In this document: positions 54,965 through 63,999 of the stretch, piece by piece
Layout: each line of letters opens with the position of its first letter
Position numbering within the stretch: the first letter of the stretch is position 1
DNA from: Acetobacter sicerae
GTDB taxonomy: Bacteria; Pseudomonadota; Alphaproteobacteria; Acetobacterales; Acetobacteraceae
NCBI RefSeq assembly: GCF_011516765.1
Contig: NZ_JAAABN010000006.1
Coordinates: 62,001 to 126,000, forward strand
Reading direction: 5' to 3'
DNA length: 64,000 bases
Position numbers and translations under genes: made by a program
The notes under the pieces: model-generated
The model's database searches: none
The model's input: the letters and a program-made list of their open reading frames with translations, nothing else
Told to the model about the DNA's origin: nothing

Positions 54965-56596
54965 TTACAGATCAACGGCCGCGACAGAAACACCGAACGA
55001 ACAACGCACGGCATCAAATTTAGAGGGGCTGCATCCCTGAAGCGCCGTTTCCTGCACGCTCTGCAGCACACCGGCCGGTTCTGCAATGAACGTACGCTCC
55101 ACCTGTCCTGCCTGTAAAATCACGACATGACAGATCAGCCCGTCCGGCCCTTCAACGGCGGCATATCCCTCACATCGTTCTTGAGGAACCTGCACCGGCG
55201 TAAAAAATGAAGCACGCTCCGCTTCATCTTCAGCCGTGAACATGGCGCTGAAAGCGGCAATCATCCGCAGGCTTTCCGCAATGTCTTCGAAACGGATCCG
55301 ACAACGGGCGGCGGCATCGCCTTCAATCGCGACAGGCGTGCGGATTCGCACACCCGAATACGCTTCCATGGACTGGCGCAGGTCGGCTCCCCTGCCGCAA
55401 CTCCGGCCAACCGCACCGCCCAGCATGAGAGCGTCAGCCAGAGACCTCGGAACCTGTCCCTCGCCGACCAGAGCAGATGTCACAACGCCGGTTGCCCGCC
55501 AGAGCGCCTGAATATCAAGGAAATCTCCCGTTCCGAAGACGGCGATTTCCTCGCAGAGGGTTCTGAGCCCCTCCAGCACGACGTCTTCATGCAGTTGCTC
55601 ATGCCCGGCAATGGCGAGCGTGACACCGCCCGGCGCCACACAGTCGAGCAGCAGACGTCGCCCGATGGCCGCCTGACAGACGCGGGAGAGGATATCGCGC
55701 GCCTTATACAGCCGGGCCGCCAGCATCTCCGCTCCAGCGGCATCCGCCGTTCGCGCCAGACAGGTGAGATGGGTGTAAATCCTCTCGATCTCACACAGCA
55801 TCGCACGGATGTGCCCGATCATCGGCGCGACCGTCATGCCGACCGCCTGCTCGACCGCAGCGCTAAAGGCCCATTGATGGGCCAGCGTCGCGCCCACATG
55901 GATTCGTCCACTCAGTCCAGCCGCATCAGCGAGCGAGACACCCGCCATCCGCGCTTCCATCCCCCGATGCGCAAAGCCGGTCAGCGTCTCAACAGTGCGG
56001 ACCCGCCCGTTTGCAACACCGAGGCGAAAATGCACGGGTCCCTCGGTCCCTCCGGATGCCGGTCCACGCGAAAAAACCATTCCCTGTGCAGCGACCAGCG
56101 GATCAGGCGTGGAAAACTCGGGCATATCGGTCATGCCCGAGGCGGGGACCGGACGTTCCGCCAGCGGGGCCGTCACCGTCCACGCACCACGATCCACCAG
56201 CGGCCGCGTGTCGGCCGCGTCCATGGCCTCGATCCCCCAGAGATCGCGGATCATGCGTTCGAAGGGCGCTGCGCGGCGACGGATCGCTGAAAATCCGCGA
56301 TAGCGGGGTCCCTCCAGCGCCAGAGACGCCATCAGCGGCCTGAGACCGACCTCACCTCCCGGCACGCCACCTTCATTGAAAAAGGCATGCACAGCCTTGC
56401 CGTCACACCAGAGGCCCAGCAGAACCGCCGGATCGTCACGCAGGCATTCCACCAGATCAAACCATGCGTCTTCGGTCAGCTCAAAACGCCAGGCCGTTTC
56501 AGTCTTCTGGCCGTTGCGAACGAGCGCCCGCACTGAAGGTCTGGACGACTCCTGCGTTACAAGAGCGCCGCCGAACAGGATGGGTGGGATACTCAT
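54965..56596 (-). CDS. NuoCD/HyfG-like large subunit, without NiFe-binding cysteines
   Basis: 543 residues: an N-terminal NuoC-like part (about 1-130, ending in the FERMIRDLWGIEAMDAADTRP block) fused to a NuoD/HyfG-like part. The family block FAHRGMEARMAGVSLADAAG (about 209-228) is present. Where [NiFe] hydrogenases have the first CxxC, this protein has RIHVGATLAHQWAFSAAVEQ with no cysteine. Its C-terminus (KFDAVRCSFGVSVAAVDL) lacks the second CxxC, so NiFe binding is not expected. The ATG overlaps the upstream stop (ATGA). Probably the active-site subunit of an Ehr-type complex; the reaction is unknown. Confidence 0.82.
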   Translation of the reverse strand: MSIPPILFGGALVTQESSRPSVRALVRNGQKTETAWRFELTEDAWFDLVECLRDDPAVLLGLWCDGKAVHAFFNEGGVPGGEVGLRPLMASLALEGPRYRGFSAIRRRAAPFERMIRDLWGIEAMDAADTRPLVDRGAWTVTAPLAERPVPASGMTDMPEFSTPDPLVAAQGMVFSRGPASGGTEGPVHFRLGVANGRVRTVETLTGFAHRGMEARMAGVSLADAAGLSGRIHVGATLAHQWAFSAAVEQAVGMTVAPMIGHIRAMLCEIERIYTHLTCLARTADAAGAEMLAARLYKARDILSRVCQAAIGRRLLLDCVAPGGVTLAIAGHEQLHEDVVLEGLRTLCEEIAVFGTGDFLDIQALWRATGVVTSALVGEGQVPRSLADALMLGGAVGRSCGRGADLRQSMEAYSGVRIRTPVAIEGDAAARCRIRFEDIAESLRMIAAFSAMFTAEDEAERASFFTPVQVPQERCEGYAAVEGPDGLICHVVILQAGQVERTFIAEPAGVLQSVQETALQGCSPSKFDAVRCSFGVSVAAVDL

Positions 56597-57777
56597 GAGC
56601 GTCCTTCCCTGCTGTCTGATCTGGCGCCACTGACTTTGGGAAGCACTACGCCTGACGGGAAGAGTCGGACACCAGGCCGCAACGCGGGCCATATCGCCGC
56701 AATCAGCAGCAGGGCGAGCGGCAGGGATGTTCCCGCCACCAGCATCACAGCCAGAAGCAACGCTGCGAATCCCGGCAGAAGAAACGCCCTGTCCGCCAGC
56801 AACGTCACACGAGAATCCGGTCTTCCGGACAGCGAAAGCCATGGCGTGGCGACAAGTGGACCAAACACAGCCAGATCAGCCACCAGAGGATGCGCAAGCC
56901 CGGCAGAAACGGCGGCAAGTCCCATCGAAGCCTGTGTCAGCAGCGAGGTCGCCTGTGCGGATCTCAATCTGAGACGTAAAGCTGCCAGCGCCAGAGTGGC
57001 GAGACCAGCCGCAAAGAGCAGCCCCCGCAGACCCAGCGCAGTCACCGGCAGCAGGGGGAAGGTCACCAGCAACGCCACTACGGCCAGCGTTGCGGCATTG
57101 GCTCTCAGGATTTCCGATGAGTCGCCTGTTCGGTCTTTCCGTGTCGCATTTAGTGACAGCGTGCAAGGAAACAGGCTTGCGAGCAGGCAGAAGCCACACC
57201 CGGCGAGCATCCCTTCGATGATCGGATCAGGGTGCAGAAAACCGCTACAGACCAGCAGGGCTCCCGTGGCGGTCCGCCGCAGGGTGTTCCAGCCCGAAAG
57301 CGCACGGCCCGCGCCTGTATTGAGCAGAATGACGGCCAGAACGGGAGCCGACAGCAGCATGGCCGCCCGCGCGACAGGTTCCGAAAGCATCATGGCCAGA
57401 GACAGCAGCCCGGTGGTCCAGAACGGCACGGCATCCCGTGCAACCAGAGCCCGTTCCTCTTCGGGCAGCGGTGGCGCGAAGCACTGTGACACCAGACTGA
57501 CATGCAGGATCAGACAACCGACCGTAGCCAGCGGCGCTTCGATCATCCATCCCAGTTCAACGCCCTGTCCGGTAGTGGCCAGATAAATCGAAAGCGGCAC
57601 ATTGAGCGCAGCAAGTCCCACCGCGACAAGGGAGAAATTCGCGGCAAGCTGGGAGAACCGGCTTTTCGTCTCCTCATCACCCGTCCGACTTTCCGGACCG
57701 AAGGCCGCGATGATCGCACCGGCAAGAAATGGCCAGACAAGGCTGAGAAACAGGATGATATCCGCTGTGATGATCAT
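56593..57777 (-). CDS. NuoN/HyfF-like antiporter-type membrane subunit (divergent)
   Basis: 394 residues, about 11-12 helices, shorter than HyfF or NuoN (usually near 480-530). Start ATG overlaps the upstream TGA (TGATG). Helix 5, which in the family carries a conserved Glu (W-x-x-E pattern), here reads SEPVARAAMLLSAPVLAVIL with no Glu at that place. Assignment therefore rests mainly on position (between HyfE-like and HyfG-like genes) and overall layout. The hydrophilic C-terminal tail ends SDSREGRS. It could be a structural rather than a pumping subunit. Confidence 0.65.
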   Translation of the reverse strand: MIITADIILFLSLVWPFLAGAIIAAFGPESRTGDEETKSRFSQLAANFSLVAVGLAALNVPLSIYLATTGQGVELGWMIEAPLATVGCLILHVSLVSQCFAPPLPEEERALVARDAVPFWTTGLLSLAMMLSEPVARAAMLLSAPVLAVILLNTGAGRALSGWNTLRRTATGALLVCSGFLHPDPIIEGMLAGCGFCLLASLFPCTLSLNATRKDRTGDSSEILRANAATLAVVALLVTFPLLPVTALGLRGLLFAAGLATLALAALRLRLRSAQATSLLTQASMGLAAVSAGLAHPLVADLAVFGPLVATPWLSLSGRPDSRVTLLADRAFLLPGFAALLLAVMLVAGTSLPLALLLIAAIWPALRPGVRLFPSGVVLPKVSGARSDSREGRS

Positions 57778-58391
57778 CAGAATCCGCCCTCCCCGCGTTC
57801 TGTGGATTTCAGTCGCAGAAGGGACAGACGTCGAACCAGCCAGGTTCCGGCCCCGGCGAGCAGGAGAACGCACACACCGATGAGCCAGCCCGCATAGGGG
57901 TTGCGAATGTTGGCTGCTGTCAGCAGCAGGCCGTTACAGGCCGTCAGAAGACCAGCAAGCTGGTAGCGTGCGCCGGAACGCAGCGACAGCGTGGCCAGAC
58001 CGATAAAGGTCACACCAAGCGCCACCGTCACCACTGCCGCATCAATCGGAATAAATGGCGCTGCGAGAAGCGCTGGATTCTGGAGCATGTCCTCCGATGG
58101 AAGACTGAGGCTGCCCGCAATCAGAAGCGCCAGAGACAGGACCACCGCTCCAGCCACGCGCGACGGACCGGTTTCGTCCGTATAGCGTCCCAGCCACCAT
58201 GCCGGACCGATCGAGAGAATCAGCGCGCTCACCGCCGCGAAAAGGATGACGGCAGGCAGAGGTTCGGACGTCGCATGACGCAGAAGCAGGATGGAAAGAG
58301 CCGTCAGAAGCCCCGTCGCTGGCGTCACCATCAGCCCGGCGAGAAGCGTCAGTAGAGCCAGCAGAGGCAGAAGGGCAAGCGCGAGCGTCAT
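57777..58391 (-). CDS. HyfE-like membrane subunit
   Basis: 204 residues with about six or seven helices and a basic, hydrophilic C-tail (LRLKSTERGEGGF). The block RYQLAGLLTACNGLLLTAAN (about 142-161) matches the HyfE/NuoK-like QxxGxLxxENGxxL pattern, except that the usual membrane Glu is replaced by Cys152. It shares 4-base or shorter overlaps with both neighbours. Assigned from this block plus operon position. Confidence 0.7.
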   Translation of the reverse strand: MTLALALLPLLALLTLLAGLMVTPATGLLTALSILLLRHATSEPLPAVILFAAVSALILSIGPAWWLGRYTDETGPSRVAGAVVLSLALLIAGSLSLPSEDMLQNPALLAAPFIPIDAAVVTVALGVTFIGLATLSLRSGARYQLAGLLTACNGLLLTAANIRNPYAGWLIGVCVLLLAGAGTWLVRRLSLLRLKSTERGEGGF

Positions 58392-59422
58392 CGTTTTTCG
58401 ATACCCGTTCGACGGATGGTGGGATGCGCCGAGGGTGTATTTTCTGAAACCCTATTGTCCTCCGGCATGACGCCGACCGGCGGCATGAGACGGGCGGCGG
58501 TCATCAACTGAAGCGCCAGCACCGCCAGCAGCAGCGCGGACGCCGCCCGCAGACGCACCGCAGCCAGATCTCCAAGCGCGAAAGCCCGGCCGGTCGCAAG
58601 AATGACCGCCAGTAGAAAACTACGCAGAAGCCAGCACAGAACGCCGAGCGCCAGCGCACCGCAGCCACTCAGAAAAGAAGAACAATCAAGGACCGAGGCC
58701 AACGAGCCGGGCCACATGAAATCCCCGGCCAGAGTAAGCCATGTGAGTGCCGCCATGTCCCGCGACAGCATCAGAAGCGCCCCATCGCTTCCCTGCTCTT
58801 CGGAAGCCGACTTTGCCACTGGATCGACAGCCGCCAGCATGGCCGCTCCGGCCAGCACAAAGGGCGCGCCTTCCACAAACGGGTTTTCATGGCTCATGCC
58901 CGCCAGCACGGAAGCGAGGTCGGTCGTCGCTCCAGCGCTGAACAGAAGCGCCACCAGCAGAAACAGGCAGGGCAGCACCAGCGCCAGTGCGACGGCCCGC
59001 CCGAACGCGAACGTGGCGAGCTCCGCAGGTTGGGCCAGTTCGGGCAGCAATGCGGTAAAACGGGCCAGCACCAGCAGCAGTCCCACGAGCAGCAGATCAG
59101 ACCATGAGCGCGTCAGAAGCCCCAGTGTGAAGGCTGGAACAAGCAACGCTGCGCACACGGCGGCGGCCAGAGAAAACGGCGCAACAAGCCCGGCGATCAT
59201 CCCGGTGACCAGCGGCGGCGCATCACTGTGCGGAACAGGCGGCGCATGCCCCCATTCACGACCGATAACGAACCAGCGACGCAGCACAGGCGGGGCCGGA
59301 ACACCCGCCATCCTTGCCGAGATGAAACTGCGGAACCCGCTCAGAAGCGGCCCGACGAGCACCACCAGCGCCAGTTGCAGCACCGTCAGCAGAGCGGAAA
59401 GGACGATCTGAAGGAGGGTCAT
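58388..59422 (-). CDS. NuoH/HyfC-like membrane subunit
   Basis: 344 residues with about eight helices. The NuoH/HyfC-like features are the amphipathic cytosolic loop after helix 1 (GFRSFISARMAGVPAPPVLRRW) and the adjoining HAPPVPHSDAPPLVTGM, then LLVLARFTALLPELAQP. In complex I and group 4 hydrogenases this subunit anchors the peripheral arm and forms part of the quinone or proton entry. ATG and upstream TGA overlap (ATGA). The hydrophilic C-terminal tail is of unknown role. Confidence 0.78.
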   Translation of the reverse strand: MTLLQIVLSALLTVLQLALVVLVGPLLSGFRSFISARMAGVPAPPVLRRWFVIGREWGHAPPVPHSDAPPLVTGMIAGLVAPFSLAAAVCAALLVPAFTLGLLTRSWSDLLLVGLLLVLARFTALLPELAQPAELATFAFGRAVALALVLPCLFLLVALLFSAGATTDLASVLAGMSHENPFVEGAPFVLAGAAMLAAVDPVAKSASEEQGSDGALLMLSRDMAALTWLTLAGDFMWPGSLASVLDCSSFLSGCGALALGVLCWLLRSFLLAVILATGRAFALGDLAAVRLRAASALLLAVLALQLMTAARLMPPVGVMPEDNRVSENTPSAHPTIRRTGIEKR

Positions 59423-61194
59423 GACATCAGCGCCGACAGAGAAATGCCCAGTGCGACCAGAACAAGCACCACGGCGGTCGCGTGGTCCGCAAGAGGAGCG
59501 GTTCCCCGGAGCATCCGTCTGAGACGATGCAGCCAGCGTGCGCCGCAACGCAACATCCGGGCACGGGACATGATCCTGCGACGTCCCCGCAGAAACAGCA
59601 CCGAGCGCAACGAAGACGGGGCCATATCGACACCCGACCAGATCAGCGGTTCGCCAAAGGGCAGCCAGGGAGCACGCGTCGTCAGCCCACCCAGCCACGG
59701 CGTCGTCTCACCGGTGTGAATGTCGGACAGAATTTCGCGTTTCAGCACGGGAGCACTGGTCCGTGAACGAAGAGCCTGCTGCTGCGCCATTCTGATGACC
59801 AGCACGACCATCAGCAGAAGCGCTGTGACGCCAACGGGCATCCACGACGACAGCCCATCGGGTGCAACCAGTGTAAAGAAAGGTTGTGGTGTCAGACGGG
59901 GCGCGGCCGTCAATTGCTGCAGGACAGGCTCGGCCAGACGCAGCACACCGCCCGGCACAAACCCGGCCACAACGGCAAACAGCAGCGAGCCGGAAACTGG
60001 CGCCAGAGCGGGCCAGATCGCATCCGGGCAGGCCGCCATGCGGGGACTGCGTGCGCTGCCCAGCAAGAGGAGTGCCGCCAGTCTCAGCGCGGCCAGTCCG
60101 GTCAACGCAACAAGCACGCCAAGAGCCAGCAGAAAAGCGAGCGATGGCAGGGCGGCGGCAAATCCGTCCGGCAGCAGACCAAGAGCCGTCTCAACCAGCA
60201 GCCACAGGATGGTAAAACCACCCGCAGGCGGAAGAAAAGTGAGAATCAGCAGCGTTGCGGCGAATAGCCCCGCCAGTCGCGGCGCAAACAGGATCAAACC
60301 ACCCAGACGGCCGAGATGGTCCGAACCCGCGCCTTCTGCGATCAGACCACCGGTGCGCAGAAACGCTATGGCGACAGGCCAGAGCGTCACCAGCCCCAGC
60401 ACAAGCGTGCCGGCTGCCGCATGCGCCGTCAGGGCAGACCCGGAAGCACCGGCAAGAAACAGCAGTCCAAGAGAAGTGATGCTCAGCGCGGCGGGAAGAC
60501 CGGCCAGCCCCGCATTTGCGGTGCTGCCTTTTCGCGTGGTGAGCGTGGAGAACACGCGCACGAACGCCAGCATCATCCCACCGGCAATCAGCGTCGCAGT
60601 CATGGCGGGCGTGATCACGCTGTCGGACCTGAGAAGAATGCGACAAAGCAGCAGCAGACCACAGCCGGATTCCAGCATCGGGGCGACCGCAAAATCAGGC
60701 TGGCGACGCCCCGCCCCCGCCGCACAGACCAGAGCAGCGACGATGGCCATCCACTCAGAGCCGTGGACCGCGCCGGGTGAGCAGGCCGCCGCGAAAAGAA
60801 GAGCCCGCAGACATCCGGCTGATGCCTTCTGACGTTCCGGAAACGCCAGCACCAGCGCCAGACAGCCCGTCACCATCAGGGCGGCGGTATCACTGGCGAA
60901 AGCGGCCAGACACGCGGCTGCACAGGCGAGCGGCAGACGCCCTCCGGGCCTGATCCATCGCTCCGAACAGCAACCGAGGATGGCGAACACTCCCAGAAAC
61001 AGACAGCCGAGCGGGTCCAGCGTGAAGAAGGGCAGAACAGAGCGCGCATCGCCCGCGCTCCACGGCAGCACGACCAGCGCACCCAGCACCGCGACCAGCC
61101 ACATCCCCTGACAGGCCAGCCGCTGCTGCCCTGACGGCAGCCCGATCCATCGCTCCGCCGTGACCGAAAGCAGGCAGGCGAGGAGAACCGGCAA
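59419..61194 (-). CDS. NuoL/HyfB-like antiporter-type membrane subunit (divergent)
   Basis: About 591 residues and some 14 helices. The region SITSLGLLFLAGASGSALTA, then GRLGGLILFAPRLAGLF and LTFLPPAGGFTILWLLVETA aligns with the HyfB/NuoL core. The canonical Glu of helix 5 is replaced (SDTAALMVTGCLAL, C111) and a usual Lys in helix 8 is not apparent. The first in-frame conventional start is TTG at 61194; no ATG or good ribosome site fits, and upstream codons (ATC, CTG) stay open, so the true N-terminus may be a few residues longer. It is the first gene of the operon, 87 bases after parC. Confidence 0.72.
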   Translation of the reverse strand: MPVLLACLLSVTAERWIGLPSGQQRLACQGMWLVAVLGALVVLPWSAGDARSVLPFFTLDPLGCLFLGVFAILGCCSERWIRPGGRLPLACAAACLAAFASDTAALMVTGCLALVLAFPERQKASAGCLRALLFAAACSPGAVHGSEWMAIVAALVCAAGAGRRQPDFAVAPMLESGCGLLLLCRILLRSDSVITPAMTATLIAGGMMLAFVRVFSTLTTRKGSTANAGLAGLPAALSITSLGLLFLAGASGSALTAHAAAGTLVLGLVTLWPVAIAFLRTGGLIAEGAGSDHLGRLGGLILFAPRLAGLFAATLLILTFLPPAGGFTILWLLVETALGLLPDGFAAALPSLAFLLALGVLVALTGLAALRLAALLLLGSARSPRMAACPDAIWPALAPVSGSLLFAVVAGFVPGGVLRLAEPVLQQLTAAPRLTPQPFFTLVAPDGLSSWMPVGVTALLLMVVLVIRMAQQQALRSRTSAPVLKREILSDIHTGETTPWLGGLTTRAPWLPFGEPLIWSGVDMAPSSLRSVLFLRGRRRIMSRARMLRCGARWLHRLRRMLRGTAPLADHATAVVLVLVALGISLSALMS

Positions 61195-61254
61195 CAGGAT
61201 GAGGATCGTCAGGATGGGGAAATGTCCTGCATGATGCGAACCGACGCGATGCTG

Positions 61255-61273
61255 TGCGGGCTGTCAGCCCGCA
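61255..61273 (-). terminator. Hairpin between parC and the complex-I-like operon
   Basis: An 8-bp perfect stem TGCGGGCT/AGCCCGCA with a 3-base loop, 9 bases past the parC stop. No T-run follows, so it may attenuate rather than terminate, leaving read-through into the downstream operon possible. Confidence 0.4.
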
Positions 61274-61281
61274 GGGAAATC

Positions 61282-63501
61282 TCAGGCTTTCTTCATGGCC
61301 CATGGCGGGGCCGCCTTGCCGGTGGCGGCCCGCTTGCCGACCCACGGCTCAAGCTCGGCGAAACCGCGCACCCGCACGGCTCCCGGCCAGAGCAGCCCTT
61401 CTACGGCACTGAACACAACAGCCTGACGCAGACCGAGTTTCGCGCCGCCATCCGGGTATTTCTGGAGCGTGACGCCCAGCCCCTTCGTCATGACGGGTAG
61501 CTGATCGACGGGGAAGACCAGCAGCCGCTTGTCGCCGCCATAGACCGCGACGTGATCGCCCTGTGCCGGGATGCAGAGGCGCGCGCTTTCGTCGCCCTTG
61601 AGGTTGAGGACCTGCTTGCCGCTGCGCTTCTCGGCGGCGAAGTCGGTATCGGCCACGATCATGCCGCGTCCGACGCTGGAGGCGACGAGGCGCTTTTTGC
61701 CGTCCTCGATGACGAACACGGAGAGGATGTCTTCGTCGTTGGAGAGATCCATGAGCAGACGCACGGGCTGACCGTCGCCGCGACCGCGCGGGAGGTCGCC
61801 CGCGTTGACGGTGAAGGCGCGGCCGTCCGTGGCGAAGAAGCAGATGCGGTCCGTGCTCTGGCAGGACAGCGCGAGGAGAAGGCTGTCGCCTTCCTTGAAC
61901 TTCTGGGCGCTGGCGTCGATGCCGTGGCCTTTCACCGCACGGACCCAGCCCTTTTCGGACAGGATCATGGTCAGCGGCTCGCGCTCGACCAGCGTGGCGG
62001 CGGACAGATCGATCTGCGGCGGTGGTGCGCCGAGCGTGCTGCGACGTTCGCCCAGCGCTCCGGAGCCGAAGTTCTTGCCGATCTCCTTCACCTCGGCGGC
62101 GATACGGGACCAGCGGAGTTTCTCGTCGCCCAGCAGAGCACGGAGTTCGTCGCGTTCGGTGGAGAGAGCGGTGTGCTCCTTGCGGATCTCGATCTCTTCC
62201 AGCTTGCGCAGGCTGCGCAGACGCATGTTGAGGACGGCTTCGGCCTGCATTTCGGTGAGGCTGAAGGTCGCCATCAGGCTGGCCTTGGCGTCGTCTTCCT
62301 CGCGGATGATGCGGATCACCTCGTCGAGGTTGAGATAGACGGCGAGGAAGCCTTCGAGGATTTCGAGGCGTTTCTCGACGGCCGCGAGACGGTGGGCGCT
62401 GCGGCGCTCCAGCACTTCGTGGCGATGGTCGAGCCACGCCTGCAACACGGAACGCAGATCCAGCACGCCGGGGGCGCGATCCGGGCCGATGACGTTCATG
62501 TTGAGCGAGAAGCGGCTTTCGAGCTGGGTCGCCTTGAACAGCGTCTCCATCAGCACTTCCGGCTCGATGGTGCGGTTTCTCGGCTCCAGCACGAGACGGA
62601 TGTCGGACGAGCTTTCGTCGCGGATGTCAGCCAGCAGAGGCAGTTTCTTCTGCACCAGCAGGTCGGCGATCTGCTCGATCAGGCGGGATTTCTGCACCTG
62701 ATACGGGATTTCGGTGACGACCACCTGCCATGTGCCGAAACGGCCCTGCTCGACTTCCCAGCGGGAGCGGATGCGGAAGCCGCCACGCCCGGTTTCGTAC
62801 GCTTTCAGGATCGCGTCAGAATCCTCGACGATGATGCCGCCAGTCGGAAAGTCCGGGCCGGGCATGTGCTGGAGGAGTTCGGCCACGGTGGCGTCGGGCT
62901 TGCGGATCAGCAGACCGGCGGCGGCGCAGATTTCACCGGCGTTGTGCGGCGGAATGCTGGTGGCCATGCCGACGGCGATTCCCGCAGCGCCGTTGGCGAG
63001 CAGATTCGGGAAGGCGGCGGGCAGGACGACCGGCTCGGCGTCCTCGCCGTCATAGGTGGGGCGGAAATCGACGGCGTCGTCATTGATGCCTTCGAGCAGC
63101 GCCTGCGCGACCTTGGTCAGACGGGCTTCGGTGTATCGCATGGCGGCGGCGTTATCGCCGTCCACGGAACCGAAATTGCCCTGCCCTTCCACAAGCGGGA
63201 ATCGGACGGCGAAGTCCTGTGCGAGCCGCACCAGCGCTTCGTACACCGAGGCGTCGCCGTGCGGATGGTATTTACCGATCACGTCACCGACGACACGTGC
63301 ACACTTTTTAAACCCGGATGCGGGATCAAGGCGAAGCTGGTGCATGGCGAAGATAAGACGACGATGCACCGGTTTGAGACCGTCCCGCACGTCCGGCAAC
63401 GAGCGGGACATGATTGTCGACAGCGCGTAAGCCAGATACCGCTCGCTCAGGGCGTCGGTAAGTCGGGTGTCCTCGATATGGCCTGCGAACGTGTCACTCA
63501 T
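61282..63501 (-). CDS. parC: DNA topoisomerase IV subunit A
   Basis: A 739-residue type II topoisomerase subunit that decatenates daughter chromosomes with ParE. The catalytic tyrosine is Y123 in AAAMRYTEARLT. The quinolone-region motif YHPHGDASVYEALVRLAQDF (about 78-97) and the N-terminal YLAYALSTIMSRSLPDVRDG are typical. ParC rather than GyrA is inferred from the shorter length, the start DTFAGHIEDTRLTDALSERYL and the divergent C-terminal domain. parE is not in the window. Confidence 0.95.
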   Translation of the reverse strand: MSDTFAGHIEDTRLTDALSERYLAYALSTIMSRSLPDVRDGLKPVHRRLIFAMHQLRLDPASGFKKCARVVGDVIGKYHPHGDASVYEALVRLAQDFAVRFPLVEGQGNFGSVDGDNAAAMRYTEARLTKVAQALLEGINDDAVDFRPTYDGEDAEPVVLPAAFPNLLANGAAGIAVGMATSIPPHNAGEICAAAGLLIRKPDATVAELLQHMPGPDFPTGGIIVEDSDAILKAYETGRGGFRIRSRWEVEQGRFGTWQVVVTEIPYQVQKSRLIEQIADLLVQKKLPLLADIRDESSSDIRLVLEPRNRTIEPEVLMETLFKATQLESRFSLNMNVIGPDRAPGVLDLRSVLQAWLDHRHEVLERRSAHRLAAVEKRLEILEGFLAVYLNLDEVIRIIREEDDAKASLMATFSLTEMQAEAVLNMRLRSLRKLEEIEIRKEHTALSTERDELRALLGDEKLRWSRIAAEVKEIGKNFGSGALGERRSTLGAPPPQIDLSAATLVEREPLTMILSEKGWVRAVKGHGIDASAQKFKEGDSLLLALSCQSTDRICFFATDGRAFTVNAGDLPRGRGDGQPVRLLMDLSNDEDILSVFVIEDGKKRLVASSVGRGMIVADTDFAAEKRSGKQVLNLKGDESARLCIPAQGDHVAVYGGDKRLLVFPVDQLPVMTKGLGVTLQKYPDGGAKLGLRQAVVFSAVEGLLWPGAVRVRGFAELEPWVGKRAATGKAAPPWAMKKA

Positions 63502-63546
63502 GTCCTGTGTCCTCCGTCGTGCGCACCCATAACGGAGAGATACGCT

Positions 63547-63999
63547 TTGGCCAACGTCCTGACCGGTTTTTCACGCCGTCCGGCATTTCGATTTGCCTCT
63601 CTTTTCGCCGCTCTGGGCAGCCTTGCCGCCTGTTCACCGGCGGATCGCTACCTCCGAACCGATGAACAACTCGCTTACAGCGGCTTTACCGCCCATCCCG
63701 CGGACACCACCGCCCGTTACGAACTCATGAACATTCTGCCCGCCGGGATGCTGACCTATCGCCCCACCAGCACCGGGCCTGTCTATCTTTACGCCGACCG
63801 CATCGGCTGTGGCTGCGTCTATATGGGGAGTCAGGCTGCTTTCGTGGATTATTCGCATAAAACACTGAAAGGGGTGCCGAGTCAGGCCGCCATGACCGCA
63901 GAAATCAACCAGCACCCGGGCTGGGACTGGACTGTCTGGTCAGAAAGTGCCGATCCGGGCCCAAATCAGCCGAAACATATGATCGGCGCTGAGTGGTAA
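63547..63999 (+). CDS. Putative lipoprotein, unknown
   Basis: 150 residues starting at TTG, chosen because GGAGAG lies 7 bases upstream and because it yields a proper lipoprotein signal: a basic N-terminus, a hydrophobic core and lipobox LAAC (about Cys28). The mature part contains SPADRYLRTDEQLAYSGFTA, LPAGMLTYRPTSTGPVYLY and a CGC pair (DRIGCGCVYMG). No known domain. Divergent from parC. The stop TAA is 1 base from the window edge. A long frame running upstream over parC is antisense noise. Confidence 0.75.
   Translation: MANVLTGFSRRPAFRFASLFAALGSLAACSPADRYLRTDEQLAYSGFTAHPADTTARYELMNILPAGMLTYRPTSTGPVYLYADRIGCGCVYMGSQAAFVDYSHKTLKGVPSQAAMTAEINQHPGWDWTVWSESADPGPNQPKHMIGAEW

Noticed and set aside
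54421..61194. Annotation of the operon as an active [NiFe] hydrogenase
   Set aside because: The large subunit lacks both NiFe-binding cysteine pairs, and no maturation genes are present in the window.
61552..63546. A long plus-strand frame antisense to parC that runs into the terminal lipoprotein gene
   Set aside because: The parC motifs fix the coding strand. Only the last 150 codons, after a TTG with a ribosome site and a lipoprotein signal, look real.
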